DNA of 52,664 bases from JBATTK01 sp049670505 (GCA_049670505.1 JBATTK010000130.1:1-52664), one strand, 5' to 3'; shown: positions 25,627 to 34,467, numbered from the stretch's first letter. The notes: generated by a model not told the origin, from the letters alone. A program made the numbers and translations.

Positions 25627-27639
25627 TTATAAGAGGTCTAAAACTTCTTGCGGTATCAGCACTTTATCTATAATATGGATTACGCCATTAAGAATATGGT
25701 TATCCGCAGCTATAACTTTAGCCGGTATATTCGTTGCATCAAGAATATAGATATCAGTTCCCACGTTTACAGTCAAATCTTCACCCTGGAACGTGGTCAA
25801 GGTTCGTCCGTTGGTTAAATGGGCAGCTGTAAATCTATCTCCCGCTATACAATGATAGGCCAGTATCCTGGCCAGCGCTATCCTAGCTTCGCTGGTATTG
25901 AAATCCGATACGGAGCCAAAACTTGGAATGGAATGGAACAGGTCTACAAAAGCCTGATCGTTTGGAAAGAAAAAGGTAAATGGCCTACCATTAAGAATTG
26001 GTCCGATATTATCCCTGACTACAATAAAAGCTTCGCGTACCTCGTCCAAATCTTCGCGGGACTCCAAGAAATCCAATATCAATGCCTCGGCCTCGGAAGC
26101 GAGGTCTTCTATAGCGGACCGTGGTAACAAGATGCGGTCAATGATATGAATGATGCCATTTTTTGCGGGTATGTCCGTGAACAGGAAGGAGGAATTAAGG
26201 TTTATGGCATCCCTAAGGGCAAATCCATCGGCAGTAGCCACAATTTCTATGGGATTGTCCGCAAGAAGAGTATTGATGTTCCCTGACGACAGATCCGTAG
26301 ATCTAATCTCCCTAGGTGCTACATGGTACAGCAAGATATCTCGTAAAAGATTTATTTCAAATTCCGTATCAAAGTCTTCTATACTATCAAAAGTAATGCC
26401 TAGAAATCCAAGTAAGTGGGTTAAACCTTCGTCCGATGGTGCAAAAACTGTAAATGGCCCCTCACCGCCCAATGTTTCCAAAAGTCCGGTTTTTAACAGG
26501 GCCTCTTCTAAAAAAGATAGCTCCTCTTCTTCTTCTACCAATTCCTTGATTGTTTTGCCGGCGGGATTAAGGTCATCCAAAAATTCTTGGATTTCCGTGG
26601 GAATCAAAATTTTGTCTATGCGGTGAACAATACCATTGCGCGCTTCATTGTCCGCCGAAAGGATATTTGCATTTTCGGTAGAGGCATCGCCAATTACAAA
26701 AGTATCACCGGAGGCTATGATTTCTATGGAGTCGCCGGTGAGCAGAGTAGGCAACATACCTGACGCCAAATCCCCTGAGCTTATATTTTCCACCACCACA
26801 TGGTACAGTAAGATTTGCTTCAATATCTGTAATTCAATGGCATTATCAAAATCATCAAAACTGTTAAATTCGTCTCCCAACGCAGTAAACAACTCCTCAA
26901 TTGCGGAGTTGGAGGGAGCAAAGATGGTAAATGGACCAGCTCCGTCAAGGGTATCCACTAGGTCCGCTTTTGTAATAGCTTCTTCCAATAACGATAAATC
27001 TTCGTCTTCCGCCACAACTTCTAGCAAGGAAGGTTTGGGAAAAAGAATTTCCAAAACCGCATCGGGCAATAAAATTTTATTCACGATATGTACAACGCCG
27101 TTAGAGGCTTCATTATCGGCACCGACTACTTCGGAATCTATATTGGTTTTGTCCTTGATAAATACACTGCCATCAATATTCACGGTCAAGGCTTCGGATT
27201 GAAGTGTTTCTAACACCCTTCCATTGGAAAGATTATCGGAAAATACGGCCTCACTACTGACTACATGATATTTGAGGATTTCTGCCAACAATTCTTTTTC
27301 CGATGTTTCATCAAAATCGGTAAGGGAGTCAAAGCCTTCTAAATCAGCGATCAAGGCGTTGAACGCATCATTGGTGGGAGCGAACACCGTAAGGGTACCA
27401 TTGGCGGAAAGTGCTTCAACCAGACCTGCATCGGCTACCTCAAGGGCCTCTACTAAAGAACTCAACATATTTACAGATTCTGCCAGGGCCACAATATTCG
27501 GAAGGGAATCATCTGTACCACCATCGGTAGGAGGATTACCGTTATCATCGTCATTTTTACTACAGGAATAGGCAATTAGGAAAAATGCCAGCAAAAATAA
27601 TAATTTACCGACATGTGGGATGGTCTTCATTTTTCTCAT
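25627..27639 (-). CDS. surface lipoprotein with four fasciclin (FAS1) domains
   Basis: A 670-residue lipoprotein, lipid Cys26 in IAYSCSKNDDDNG. It has four FAS1 domains, roughly residues 45-200, 200-360, 360-515 and 515-670. H1 motifs are TLTVFAPTNDAF, PFTIFAPSNSAI, PFTVFAPSDEGL and PFTFFFPNDQAF. Each domain ends with an IHIIDKILLP-like H2. The domains here are more acidic and more divergent than in the neighbours and are separated by Glu/Asp-rich helices (for example VEEEEELSFLEEA). Start: the ATG at 27639 or 27630. With the two neighbours this makes nine FAS1 domains in about 5 kb, probably forming surface adhesin stalks; function is inferred. Confidence 0.88.
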   Translation of the reverse strand: MRKMKTIPHVGKLLFLLAFFLIAYSCSKNDDDNGNPPTDGGTDDSLPNIVALAESVNMLSSLVEALEVADAGLVEALSANGTLTVFAPTNDAFNALIADLEGFDSLTDFDETSEKELLAEILKYHVVSSEAVFSDNLSNGRVLETLQSEALTVNIDGSVFIKDKTNIDSEVVGADNEASNGVVHIVNKILLPDAVLEILFPKPSLLEVVAEDEDLSLLEEAITKADLVDTLDGAGPFTIFAPSNSAIEELFTALGDEFNSFDDFDNAIELQILKQILLYHVVVENISSGDLASGMLPTLLTGDSIEIIASGDTFVIGDASTENANILSADNEARNGIVHRIDKILIPTEIQEFLDDLNPAGKTIKELVEEEEELSFLEEALLKTGLLETLGGEGPFTVFAPSDEGLTHLLGFLGITFDSIEDFDTEFEINLLRDILLYHVAPREIRSTDLSSGNINTLLADNPIEIVATADGFALRDAINLNSSFLFTDIPAKNGIIHIIDRILLPRSAIEDLASEAEALILDFLESREDLDEVREAFIVVRDNIGPILNGRPFTFFFPNDQAFVDLFHSIPSFGSVSDFNTSEARIALARILAYHCIAGDRFTAAHLTNGRTLTTFQGEDLTVNVGTDIYILDATNIPAKVIAADNHILNGVIHIIDKVLIPQEVLDLL

Positions 27640-27783
27640 TTTGTGGTTCTTTAATTAGTGCTGAAATTAAGGTTTAATAGGCCGTCGGACTTAAATCCAT
27701 TTTTAAGTCTTGGTTATCGTAACTTTAAATATTTTATAGTTTTGTTAAGGAATTGGTACCCCTGTTCTCCTATGAATATTTTG

Positions 27784-27791
27784 TATTTTTG
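27784..27791 (+). promoter_or_regulatory. -7 element of mnmA
   Basis: TATTTTTG matches TAnnTTTG and is identical to the guaA element. It lies 9 bp before the ATG at 27801, so the leader would be very short. No clear -33 box is seen. Confidence 0.45.
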
Positions 27792-27800
27792 CGTTTGATT

Positions 27801-29003
27801 ATGAACAGCGTGATGAAAAAAGTTGTTGTAGGACTTTCCGGAGGAGTAGACTCAAGTGTCACAGCATACCTGTTAAAACAACAGGGTTATGAGGTGATAG
27901 CCTTGTTTATGAAGAATTGGCATGACGATTCCGTAATCATTTCCGATGAATGTCCGTGGATAGAGGATAGCAATGATGCGCTGATCGTTGCTGAAAAACT
28001 GGGGATTCCCTTCCAAACGGTAGACTTAAGCACGGAATATAAGGAACGTATTGTGGACTACATGTTCAACGAGTACGAAAAAGGCCGTACACCTAACCCC
28101 GATGTACTATGCAACCGCGAAATAAAGTTTGATGTCTTTTTAAAAATAGCACTACAATTAGGGGCCGATTATGTGGCTACCGGACACTATTGTAGAAAAG
28201 GAACCATTCAACATACGGACGGTACGGAAACCTATCAATTAAAGGCCGGGGTAGACGGCAATAAGGATCAATCCTATTTTCTATGTCAACTTTCCCAAGA
28301 ACAGTTGGCCAAGACCTTGTTCCCGATAGGGGAATTGACCAAACCGGAAGTCCGTAAGATCGCAGCGGAAAACGATTTGATCACAGCAGATAAAAAAGAT
28401 TCCCAAGGCCTTTGTTTTATAGGGAAAGTTCGCCTTCCCGAGTTTTTACAACAACAACTGAAACCAAAAAAAGGGGTTATCGTAGAAGTGCCTTCCAATT
28501 TGGGACAATATCGGAGTACGGCTCCCCAATTTGGTACTAAGAAGGAAGAATTGGCCTATTTTTCAGAAAAACCCACTTATGCTATCAATGATGGTAGGGT
28601 AGTGGGGGAGCACCAAGGGGCGCATTATTTTACGAAAGGTCAACGTAAGGGACTAGATGTCGGAGGTACCAAAGAACCGCTATTTGTCATAGAGACGGAC
28701 GTAAAGGAGAATGTCATCTATACAGGCCAAGGGAAAACCCATCCCGGATTGTACCGCAGGACATTGTTTGTGAGCAATGAGGAGTTACATTGGGTGCGGG
28801 AAGATTTGGCCTTAAAAATAGATGGGGCCATGGAAGTTATGGCACGTATCCGCTATAGACAACCCTTGCAGAAAGCCACCTTATATAAAATTGATAGTGG
28901 ATTATATGTAGACTTTCAGGAGAAGCAATCCGCTATTACCGAAGGGCAATTCGTGGCATGGTATATAGAAGATGAACTTGTCGGTTCAGGGGTTATTTCC
29001 TAA
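27801..29003 (+). CDS. mnmA: tRNA-uridine 2-sulfurtransferase MnmA
   Basis: Thiolates U34 of tRNAs for Lys, Glu and Gln (the 2-thio part of mnm5s2U). About 400 residues: PP-loop GLSGGVDSSV, FMKNWHDD, the catalytic Cys in PDVLCNREIKF and the partner Cys in QGLCFIGKV. A C-terminal beta-barrel with the KGQRKGL region follows. The frame opens at 27753, but translation should start at the ATG at 27801 (MNSVMKK) or at 27813 (MKKVVVGLSGG, the usual family start). Either lies just after a TATTTTTG promoter element. The sulfur relay partners are not in this window. Confidence 0.95.
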   Translation: MNSVMKKVVVGLSGGVDSSVTAYLLKQQGYEVIALFMKNWHDDSVIISDECPWIEDSNDALIVAEKLGIPFQTVDLSTEYKERIVDYMFNEYEKGRTPNPDVLCNREIKFDVFLKIALQLGADYVATGHYCRKGTIQHTDGTETYQLKAGVDGNKDQSYFLCQLSQEQLAKTLFPIGELTKPEVRKIAAENDLITADKKDSQGLCFIGKVRLPEFLQQQLKPKKGVIVEVPSNLGQYRSTAPQFGTKKEELAYFSEKPTYAINDGRVVGEHQGAHYFTKGQRKGLDVGGTKEPLFVIETDVKENVIYTGQGKTHPGLYRRTLFVSNEELHWVREDLALKIDGAMEVMARIRYRQPLQKATLYKIDSGLYVDFQEKQSAITEGQFVAWYIEDELVGSGVIS

Positions 29004-29014
29004 AAATTACCTTC

Positions 29015-29069
29015 TCGAGCGCAGTCGGGGGGTTCATATGAATCAGTAACGGTTTTCGACTGCGCTCGA
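29015..29069. repeat. long inverted repeat between mnmA and the nitronate monooxygenase gene
   Basis: TCGAGCGCAGTCG (29015-29027) pairs perfectly with CGACTGCGCTCGA (29057-29069). The loop contains the palindrome TTCATATGAA (29033-29042). The type resembles dispersed intergenic hairpins of flavobacteria; a related half (GGAACGGAGTCGAGGGG) is at about 42284-42300. It has no T run, so it is not a standard terminator. Confidence 0.6.
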
Positions 29070-29081
29070 ACCTAGGATATC

Positions 29082-30023
29082 ATGCAAAATAGAATTACCC
29101 AGTTATTCCATATACAGTACCCTATCATCCAAGCAGGTATGGTCTGGGCCAGTGGATGGCGCTTGGCTTCCGCGGTTTCCAATGCTGGAGGCCTTGGAAT
29201 CATAGGTGCCGGATCTATGTATCCCGAAGTACTTCGGGAGCATATCCAAAAATGCAAACAGGCTACGGACAAACCTTTCGCGGTAAATGTGCCTATGTTG
29301 TATCCGGATTTGCAGGAGATTATGGATATTATTGTAACCTTGGGCGTAAAAATCGTTTTTACTTCTGCCGGTAATCCCAAAACTTGGACGGCCTATTTTA
29401 AGGAAAAAGGCATCACCGTAGTGCATGTGGTGAGTAGTGTGAAATTTGCGTTGAAGGCCCAAGAAGCGGGAGTAGACGCAGTGGTGGCCGAAGGTTTTGA
29501 AGCGGGAGGACATAACGGGCGAGACGAGACTACTACCTTTACTTTGATTCCGGCCGTAAAGGAAAAAATTACAATTCCGCTGATTGCTGCAGGCGGTATT
29601 GCCACAGGCAATGCTATGCTCGCCGCTATGGTTTTAGGGGCCGATGGGGTACAGGTGGGAAGCCGATTTGTGGCGAGTCATGAGGCTTCTTCCCATGAGT
29701 TGTTCAAGCAAAAAGTGGTGGAGGTCGGGGAAGGTGCCACCCATTTGACCTTAAAGGAATTGGCTCCGGTACGGCTCATCAAAAATAAATTTTACCACGA
29801 TGTGCAACAGGCCTATGCCAATGGCGCTTCCGTTGAACAGCTAAAAGATTTGCTAGGCCGTGCCCGTGCCAAACGCGGAATGTTCGAAGGCGATATGGAA
29901 GAAGGCGAGCTGGAAATCGGTCAAGTTGCCGCCCTTATCCATGATATTAAACCCGCTGCGGAAATTGTTATGGATCTGATGAAAGAATTTGAAGCTGCCA
30001 AAGCGGAAGTTCCGGCTTTGTGA
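29082..30023 (+). CDS. nitronate monooxygenase (FMN-dependent, NPD-like)
   Basis: A 313-residue FMN-binding TIM barrel of the nitronate monooxygenase / 2-nitropropane dioxygenase family, which oxidises toxic alkyl nitronates such as propionate 3-nitronate; related enoyl reductases (FabK) share the fold. Signatures: PIIQAGMVWASG at the N terminus, EGFEAGGHNGRDE with the catalytic-region His, IPLIAAGGIATG for phosphate binding and LGADGVQVGSRF. The absence of FabK-specific features favours NMO. The gene begins 78 bp after mnmA, with a long inverted repeat between. Confidence 0.85.
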   Translation: MQNRITQLFHIQYPIIQAGMVWASGWRLASAVSNAGGLGIIGAGSMYPEVLREHIQKCKQATDKPFAVNVPMLYPDLQEIMDIIVTLGVKIVFTSAGNPKTWTAYFKEKGITVVHVVSSVKFALKAQEAGVDAVVAEGFEAGGHNGRDETTTFTLIPAVKEKITIPLIAAGGIATGNAMLAAMVLGADGVQVGSRFVASHEASSHELFKQKVVEVGEGATHLTLKELAPVRLIKNKFYHDVQQAYANGASVEQLKDLLGRARAKRGMFEGDMEEGELEIGQVAALIHDIKPAAEIVMDLMKEFEAAKAEVPAL

Positions 30024-30155
30024 ATTCAGGGTTTATGCAAGAGTCCCATGTATTGGCACAATCATTAGCCGAAATCTTCCTTTGGTAAGTACATATGCAA
30101 TTTCATTACACTACTTTCGATTTCTAAGAAATTATTTCATATTAGGCCTTGTACG

Positions 30156-30233
30156 TTCGATACGATTGCCGGGCAATCACTTAGGCACCTAATGGAATCA
30201 TTAAGTGATTTTCGAATAGAAAATCGTATCGAA
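30156..30233. repeat. cloverleaf-like structured repeat, copy 2
   Basis: Outer stem TTCGATAC (30156-30163) / GTATCGAA (30226-30233). Inside are GATTGC/GCAATC (30164-30178), CACTTA/TAAGTG (30178-30183 with 30202-30207) and GATTTTC/GAAAATC (30207-30225). Compared with 21325-21401, stem positions change in matched pairs while the loop GGC-CC-AA and the outer stem are retained. Confidence 0.7.
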
Positions 30234-30241
30234 ATAACATT

Positions 30242-30440
30242 CCAGCTTCCAGGTATCAGTTTCCGGTATCTAGTATCCAGTGTCCAGCTTCCAGCTTCCA
30301 GTATCCGGTGTCCAGTGTCCAGAGTTTGGTTTAAAGTTCAAGGTCTCGGTTTCTAATTTCTGAATACTGAATACTGATTTCTGTGTACATTCGTCTTTTC
30401 TCTTTCATCTTTCTTCCCACTGCTAACTACTCAATACTGC
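30242..30440. repeat. degenerate heptanucleotide array, copy 2
   Basis: About 28 consecutive 7-base units in one phase: CCAGCTT, CCAGGTA, TCAGTTT, CCGGTAT and similar CCAG units, then TTGGTTT, AAAGTTC, AAGGTCT, then TGAATAC, TGAATAC, TGATTTC, then pyrimidine units such as TTTTCTC and TTTCATC. Unit sequence drifts but the 7-base step is kept. Confidence 0.7.
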
Positions 30441-30507
30441 CCACAGGCTAAATGTTTATAGAGGAATTCCGTTCCTGATTTTTAAACTCGTGGACTTTCG
30501 CAGTGGT

Positions 30508-32187
30508 TTAGTTCTTCCATCCGGGCCCGTGGACCACTTGTCCAGGTAATTCTCCCGTATGTTCCCCATTTTTTAACACCGGTATACCGTTGACCAATAC
30601 ATGGATCATTCCAGTTGCATACTGTTGTGGTTTTTCAAAGGTCGCATGGTCTTGGATACGTTCTGGATCAAAAATGGCCAGATCTGCATAAAATCCAGCT
30701 TTTAAAGTGCCTCGTTTTTTTATTTTTAAGTTGGAAGCGGGTAAGCTGGTCAGTTTTCGAATAGCTTCCTCTAGCGGAATTATTTTTTCATCCCGCACAT
30801 ATTTTCCCAATAAACGCGCAAAGTTACCATAGGCGCGGGGATGGGTGCTAGATTTTAAAAATACTCCTTCGGGAGCCATGGATCCGGCATCAGAACCAAA
30901 ACTCATATAGGGTAGGGCAATTTGTTTTTTTACGTTTTCTTCGGACATCAAAAAGTAAACGGTGCCCACTCTGCTTCCATCTTGAATCACCAGATCGATC
31001 GCTGTTTCTTCCGGAGATAGCTTTCTCATTTTTGCGACTTCCGCCAGGGATTTTCCGGTCAGGTATTTTAAACTATCGTTTTTAAAACCGATCAATAGGA
31101 TTTTATCCGCGGATTCCGTACCCTGCATCAAACTTTCCCATTCATCCGTTGGGGTGACCATTTCTTTTAATACCCTTTTCCTGATGTTTGGATTTTGCAG
31201 CCGTTCCGCCCATTTATGATAACCGCCTTCCTGCACCCAAGGGGGCATGGAGGCATTTAAACCTGTTGCCCCGGCGATATAGTTGTACATATTCGTACTA
31301 ATTTGCAGGCCTGCCGCCCTGGCGGAATCTATCTTGGCGACCACAGCATCAAATTTATCCCAATTATCCTTTCCCGCTTGTTTCAGGTGATATATCTCTG
31401 CCCTGATATGGGCCTCGTCCGCTATACGGATCAATTCATCCATGCTTTCCAAAAGTTTGGAACCCTCGCTTCTTATATGTGATATGTACATTCCATCGTA
31501 AGAAGACGCTACTTTGCATAGTTCGATCAATTCTTCCGTACTGGAATAAAAAGCCGGTGCATAGATCAAGGAAGAACCAATTCCCAAGGCACCTTCTTCC
31601 ATGGCTTTTTTTACCAAGGACCGCATCCTATCCAATTCTTCTTCCGTGGCATCCCTATCTTCATATCCTATTTCATGTATGCGTAATGTAGTGGCGCCGA
31701 TAAAGGAGGCCACATTGGTAGCAATACCCTTCTTTGCCAAAAAGTCCAAATATTCGCTAAGGGTCGTCCATTCAATATCGAACTTAAGGTCGCCCTGGTT
31801 TTCTTTTTCCTGCTTTTTCATCTGCTCGTTCAAGGGGCCCATGGACCAGCCTTCCCCGAATACTTCCAAGGTTACGCCCTGTCTAATATCACTCTGAGAG
31901 GTGCCATCTACGATCAAATCCTCGGTAGCCCAACTGAGCATATTGATAAAACCCGGGGCCACTACCAATCCCGAAGCATCAATTTCCCTAAGACCCTTTG
32001 CTTTTGAAAGATCGCCTATAGCGGCTATGGTATCGGAATTAATACCGATATCCCCTGTATAGGAGGGCTTCCCCGATCCGTCCATAATGGTACCATTATG
32101 GATCAATATATCATAGGATTCAGGAGCGGAACAGCCATATATGAGGAGTGCAAAAGATAATACGAGTATGGGTCGGTTGAATTTCAT
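30508..32187 (-). CDS. lipoprotein amidohydrolase, D-aminoacylase-like
   Basis: A 559-residue amidohydrolase-superfamily protein resembling N-acyl-D-amino-acid deacylases. Signal peptide with lipobox IYGC (Cys19), so membrane-anchored. Metal-site candidates include His in ISHIRSEG, His in IYHLKQAG and Asp in SFGSDAG; Glu112 in FGEGWSMGP stands where D-aminoacylase has a metal-bridging Cys. The usual HxH after PGFI is absent (PGFINMLSWA, residues 78-87), so this is a variant subfamily with a probable mononuclear site. The C-terminal beta domain (GTLKAGFYADLAIFDP) is typical. It follows the M20 gene by 62 bp on the same strand and may act on related acyl- or carbamoyl-amino acids. Confidence 0.8.
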   Translation of the reverse strand: MKFNRPILVLSFALLIYGCSAPESYDILIHNGTIMDGSGKPSYTGDIGINSDTIAAIGDLSKAKGLREIDASGLVVAPGFINMLSWATEDLIVDGTSQSDIRQGVTLEVFGEGWSMGPLNEQMKKQEKENQGDLKFDIEWTTLSEYLDFLAKKGIATNVASFIGATTLRIHEIGYEDRDATEEELDRMRSLVKKAMEEGALGIGSSLIYAPAFYSSTEELIELCKVASSYDGMYISHIRSEGSKLLESMDELIRIADEAHIRAEIYHLKQAGKDNWDKFDAVVAKIDSARAAGLQISTNMYNYIAGATGLNASMPPWVQEGGYHKWAERLQNPNIRKRVLKEMVTPTDEWESLMQGTESADKILLIGFKNDSLKYLTGKSLAEVAKMRKLSPEETAIDLVIQDGSRVGTVYFLMSEENVKKQIALPYMSFGSDAGSMAPEGVFLKSSTHPRAYGNFARLLGKYVRDEKIIPLEEAIRKLTSLPASNLKIKKRGTLKAGFYADLAIFDPERIQDHATFEKPQQYATGMIHVLVNGIPVLKNGEHTGELPGQVVHGPGWKN

Positions 32188-32249
32188 ATGTTACTGGTCT
32201 TATGCGATACTAATTGTACCATAGAGCCTACTTGATTTTTTACACCTAT

Positions 32250-33563
32250 TTATTCCTTTAAATCCACATCCAACATAAGAATAGTATGCAGGAGCACATT
32301 AGTACCGTTGGCCATATCCTCTGGCGAAGTAAACTCTTTTGGGGAATGGCTGATACCTCCTCTACTGGGAACGAATATCATTCCTGTTGGAACGAGCAGG
32401 GCCATGTCCTGTGCATCGTGTCCTGCACCGCTTGGCATATGTTTATAGGAAAATTTCAGTTTTTTAGCGGTATCCACAATTTTACGCTGTATATACGGGT
32501 CGGTTAATGCCGGTTTTGCCGTAGCATCTATAGGACTAATGGATACCCGCACATTGGAATCCTTTGCAATTTGATCCGCTCTTTGTTTCATATCCTTAAA
32601 GAGCATAGCTATTTTTTCTGAGGAAAGATCCCGGATTTCCAGACTTAAAATCACTTTACCGGGAATAACATTGGGTGCTCCCGGTTCTGCATGGATCCTA
32701 CCCACGGTACCCACCTGTTTTCCCTCATAACTGTTAGTAATCTCATTAACGGCTACGATGAACTTTGCCGCCGCTAAGAGTGCATCTTGCCGTATATCCA
32801 TAGGAGTAGTCCCGGCGTGGTTGGCGAAACCGGTAAACTCCACGTTCCACCACTGAAGGCCTACAATACCTTCTACAATACCTATCTGAAGTTTTTCGCG
32901 ATCTAAAATACCACCTTGTTCTATATGCAGTTCTAGAAAGGCGGCCATATCTCCCTTTTGTCTCACAACCTCCTTTATTCTTGAGGCATCCCCGCCCAGG
33001 ATCTTGATGCCTTCGTCCATACGATGTCCTGTACTGTTTACCACACTCATGGCATCTTCCCCCAATTCCCCTACCAAGGCCCTACTACCCATGACGCCAC
33101 CTTCTTCATTGGAAAAAATAATAATTTCCAAAGGATGGTCGGTCAGGATACCATGCTCGTTTAAGGTATAGGCCACTTCAATAGCACCCATGGAACCTAC
33201 ACACCCATCATAATTACCGCCATCTGGAACCGTATCTATATGGGAACCGAATACAATCGGTTTTTTAGAGGCATCTTTTCCTTTTTTACGACCGATAATA
33301 TTTCCGGCGAAGTCAATGCTTACATCCAGACCTGCATTTTTCATAAGGTCTATGACCCATGTCCGCGCAGCTACATCGGCTTCACTAAAAGCCACTCTGC
33401 TGGTTTCCCCATTTTCCTTTTGGCCAAATTTAGCCAGCTCCATGATGGAGTTTTCCAAGCGTTCTTGATTTACCATGACGTCCGTTTCCAAAGACTGTGC
33501 TTGGAAGGTATGGCAGAGGATACAATAAAGCCCTGCTAGTTTCAAGGCATGTTTTGAAAACAT
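32250..33563 (-). CDS. exported M20 amidohydrolase, hydantoinase/carbamoylase type
   Basis: A 437-residue exported zinc hydrolase of the M20 allantoate amidohydrolase / N-carbamoyl-L-amino-acid hydrolase group. Signal peptide about 1-22 (ending FQAQ). Metal ligands are visible in GSHIDTVPDGGNYDG (His, Asp), FSNEEGG (Glu-Glu), LHIEQGG (His) and GAGHDAQDMA (His). NPMD-like TTPMDIRQDAL belongs to the dimerisation domain. The frame opens at 33644, but the ATG at 33563 precedes the signal peptide. Export is unusual for carbamoylases and suggests scavenging in the periplasm. Likely co-transcribed with the downstream D-aminoacylase-like gene. Confidence 0.85.
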   Translation of the reverse strand: MFSKHALKLAGLYCILCHTFQAQSLETDVMVNQERLENSIMELAKFGQKENGETSRVAFSEADVAARTWVIDLMKNAGLDVSIDFAGNIIGRKKGKDASKKPIVFGSHIDTVPDGGNYDGCVGSMGAIEVAYTLNEHGILTDHPLEIIIFSNEEGGVMGSRALVGELGEDAMSVVNSTGHRMDEGIKILGGDASRIKEVVRQKGDMAAFLELHIEQGGILDREKLQIGIVEGIVGLQWWNVEFTGFANHAGTTPMDIRQDALLAAAKFIVAVNEITNSYEGKQVGTVGRIHAEPGAPNVIPGKVILSLEIRDLSSEKIAMLFKDMKQRADQIAKDSNVRVSISPIDATAKPALTDPYIQRKIVDTAKKLKFSYKHMPSGAGHDAQDMALLVPTGMIFVPSRGGISHSPKEFTSPEDMANGTNVLLHTILMLDVDLKE

Positions 33564-33776
33564 GGGGTTGGTTTTAAGATGCTTACCCCTTAAAGATATG
33601 AAACGAGCATGAAGAAATTTTAAAAATTTCTTCACAAAAGGCAATGTTTAAAATTTTTAATGCGAGAGCGTAGCGGTTACATACATTCTCAATTTTTTAA
33701 TTGATTCATTATCAATAAATTAAAAAGATTTAAACGTATGAAAATATCCTTTTGTGACGAGGGGCAAAAAGAGGTG

Positions 33777-34436
33777 TCAATCCAATAGATTTTTAATATC
33801 CTTTATTAGGCGTTCCATTTCTTCCGTCTTGGTACCATCATAAATACCTCTGATCTGTTTTTTTGTGTCGACCAGAATGAAGTTGGGTGTATGGATAAAA
33901 TCTTGCAATCCGCCATCGCCGGTATCCACAACGGCAAAATAACTTTTACGCGCCAATGCATAGATATGTTTTTTATCCCCGGTGGTGATGTTCCATACGG
34001 AATCCAAGGCCCCATATTTATCCGCATAATTGCGCAGGACCGGAACGCTGTCCATTTCCGGAGTTACCGATAGGGATAATAGTTTTATCCCATCATTGTT
34101 CCTGAATTCCTCTTGTAGTTTTTCCATATTACCGGACATAACAGGGCAGATAGTAGGGCAACGGGTAAAAAAGAAATCCGCCACATAGACCTTGCCCTCG
34201 TAATCGGCTTGGGTAATGGTATCCCCATTCTGGTTGATCAGGCTAAAATCCGAAACCGTATGGTCGCTATTCACATCTTGCAGACTCCCGTCTACCAATT
34301 CCGGATTTAGGTCGGCCGGATGATATATGGGCAATTCTTCTTTCGTTGTCACAATTTTGTGAACTACGACCATTGCAATGAGCGAAAGAAATAAAATCAG
34401 TTCCAAAGGAAAATTTGATTTATTAAATAGTCCCAT
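33777..34436 (-). CDS. SCO1/SenC family copper-binding thioredoxin-fold protein
   Basis: A 219-residue membrane-anchored protein (helix about residues 9-26) of the SCO family, which delivers copper to the CuA site of cytochrome oxidase or acts as a thiol reductant. The CxxxC copper motif is in FTRCPTICPVMSG, and the conserved His is in DFIHTPNFILVD. Further family marks are SDFSLINQNGDTIT and ADFFFTRCP. It begins 31 bp after the TPR gene stop on the same strand, so the two are probably co-transcribed. No oxidase genes are in the window. Confidence 0.9.
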   Translation of the reverse strand: MGLFNKSNFPLELILFLSLIAMVVVHKIVTTKEELPIYHPADLNPELVDGSLQDVNSDHTVSDFSLINQNGDTITQADYEGKVYVADFFFTRCPTICPVMSGNMEKLQEEFRNNDGIKLLSLSVTPEMDSVPVLRNYADKYGALDSVWNITTGDKKHIYALARKSYFAVVDTGDGGLQDFIHTPNFILVDTKKQIRGIYDGTKTEEMERLIKDIKNLLD

Positions 34437-34467
34437 ATGCGTATTAGAATTTGGTCAATGCGATGGA

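Larger units (their letters stand above)
30024..30507. other. 484-bp intergenic region with folded and heptamer repeats
   Basis: No protein gene. Contains the second cloverleaf-like element (30156-30233) and a long 7-base repeat array (30242-30440). The stretch 30024-30155 shows nothing identifiable. Confidence 0.5.
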
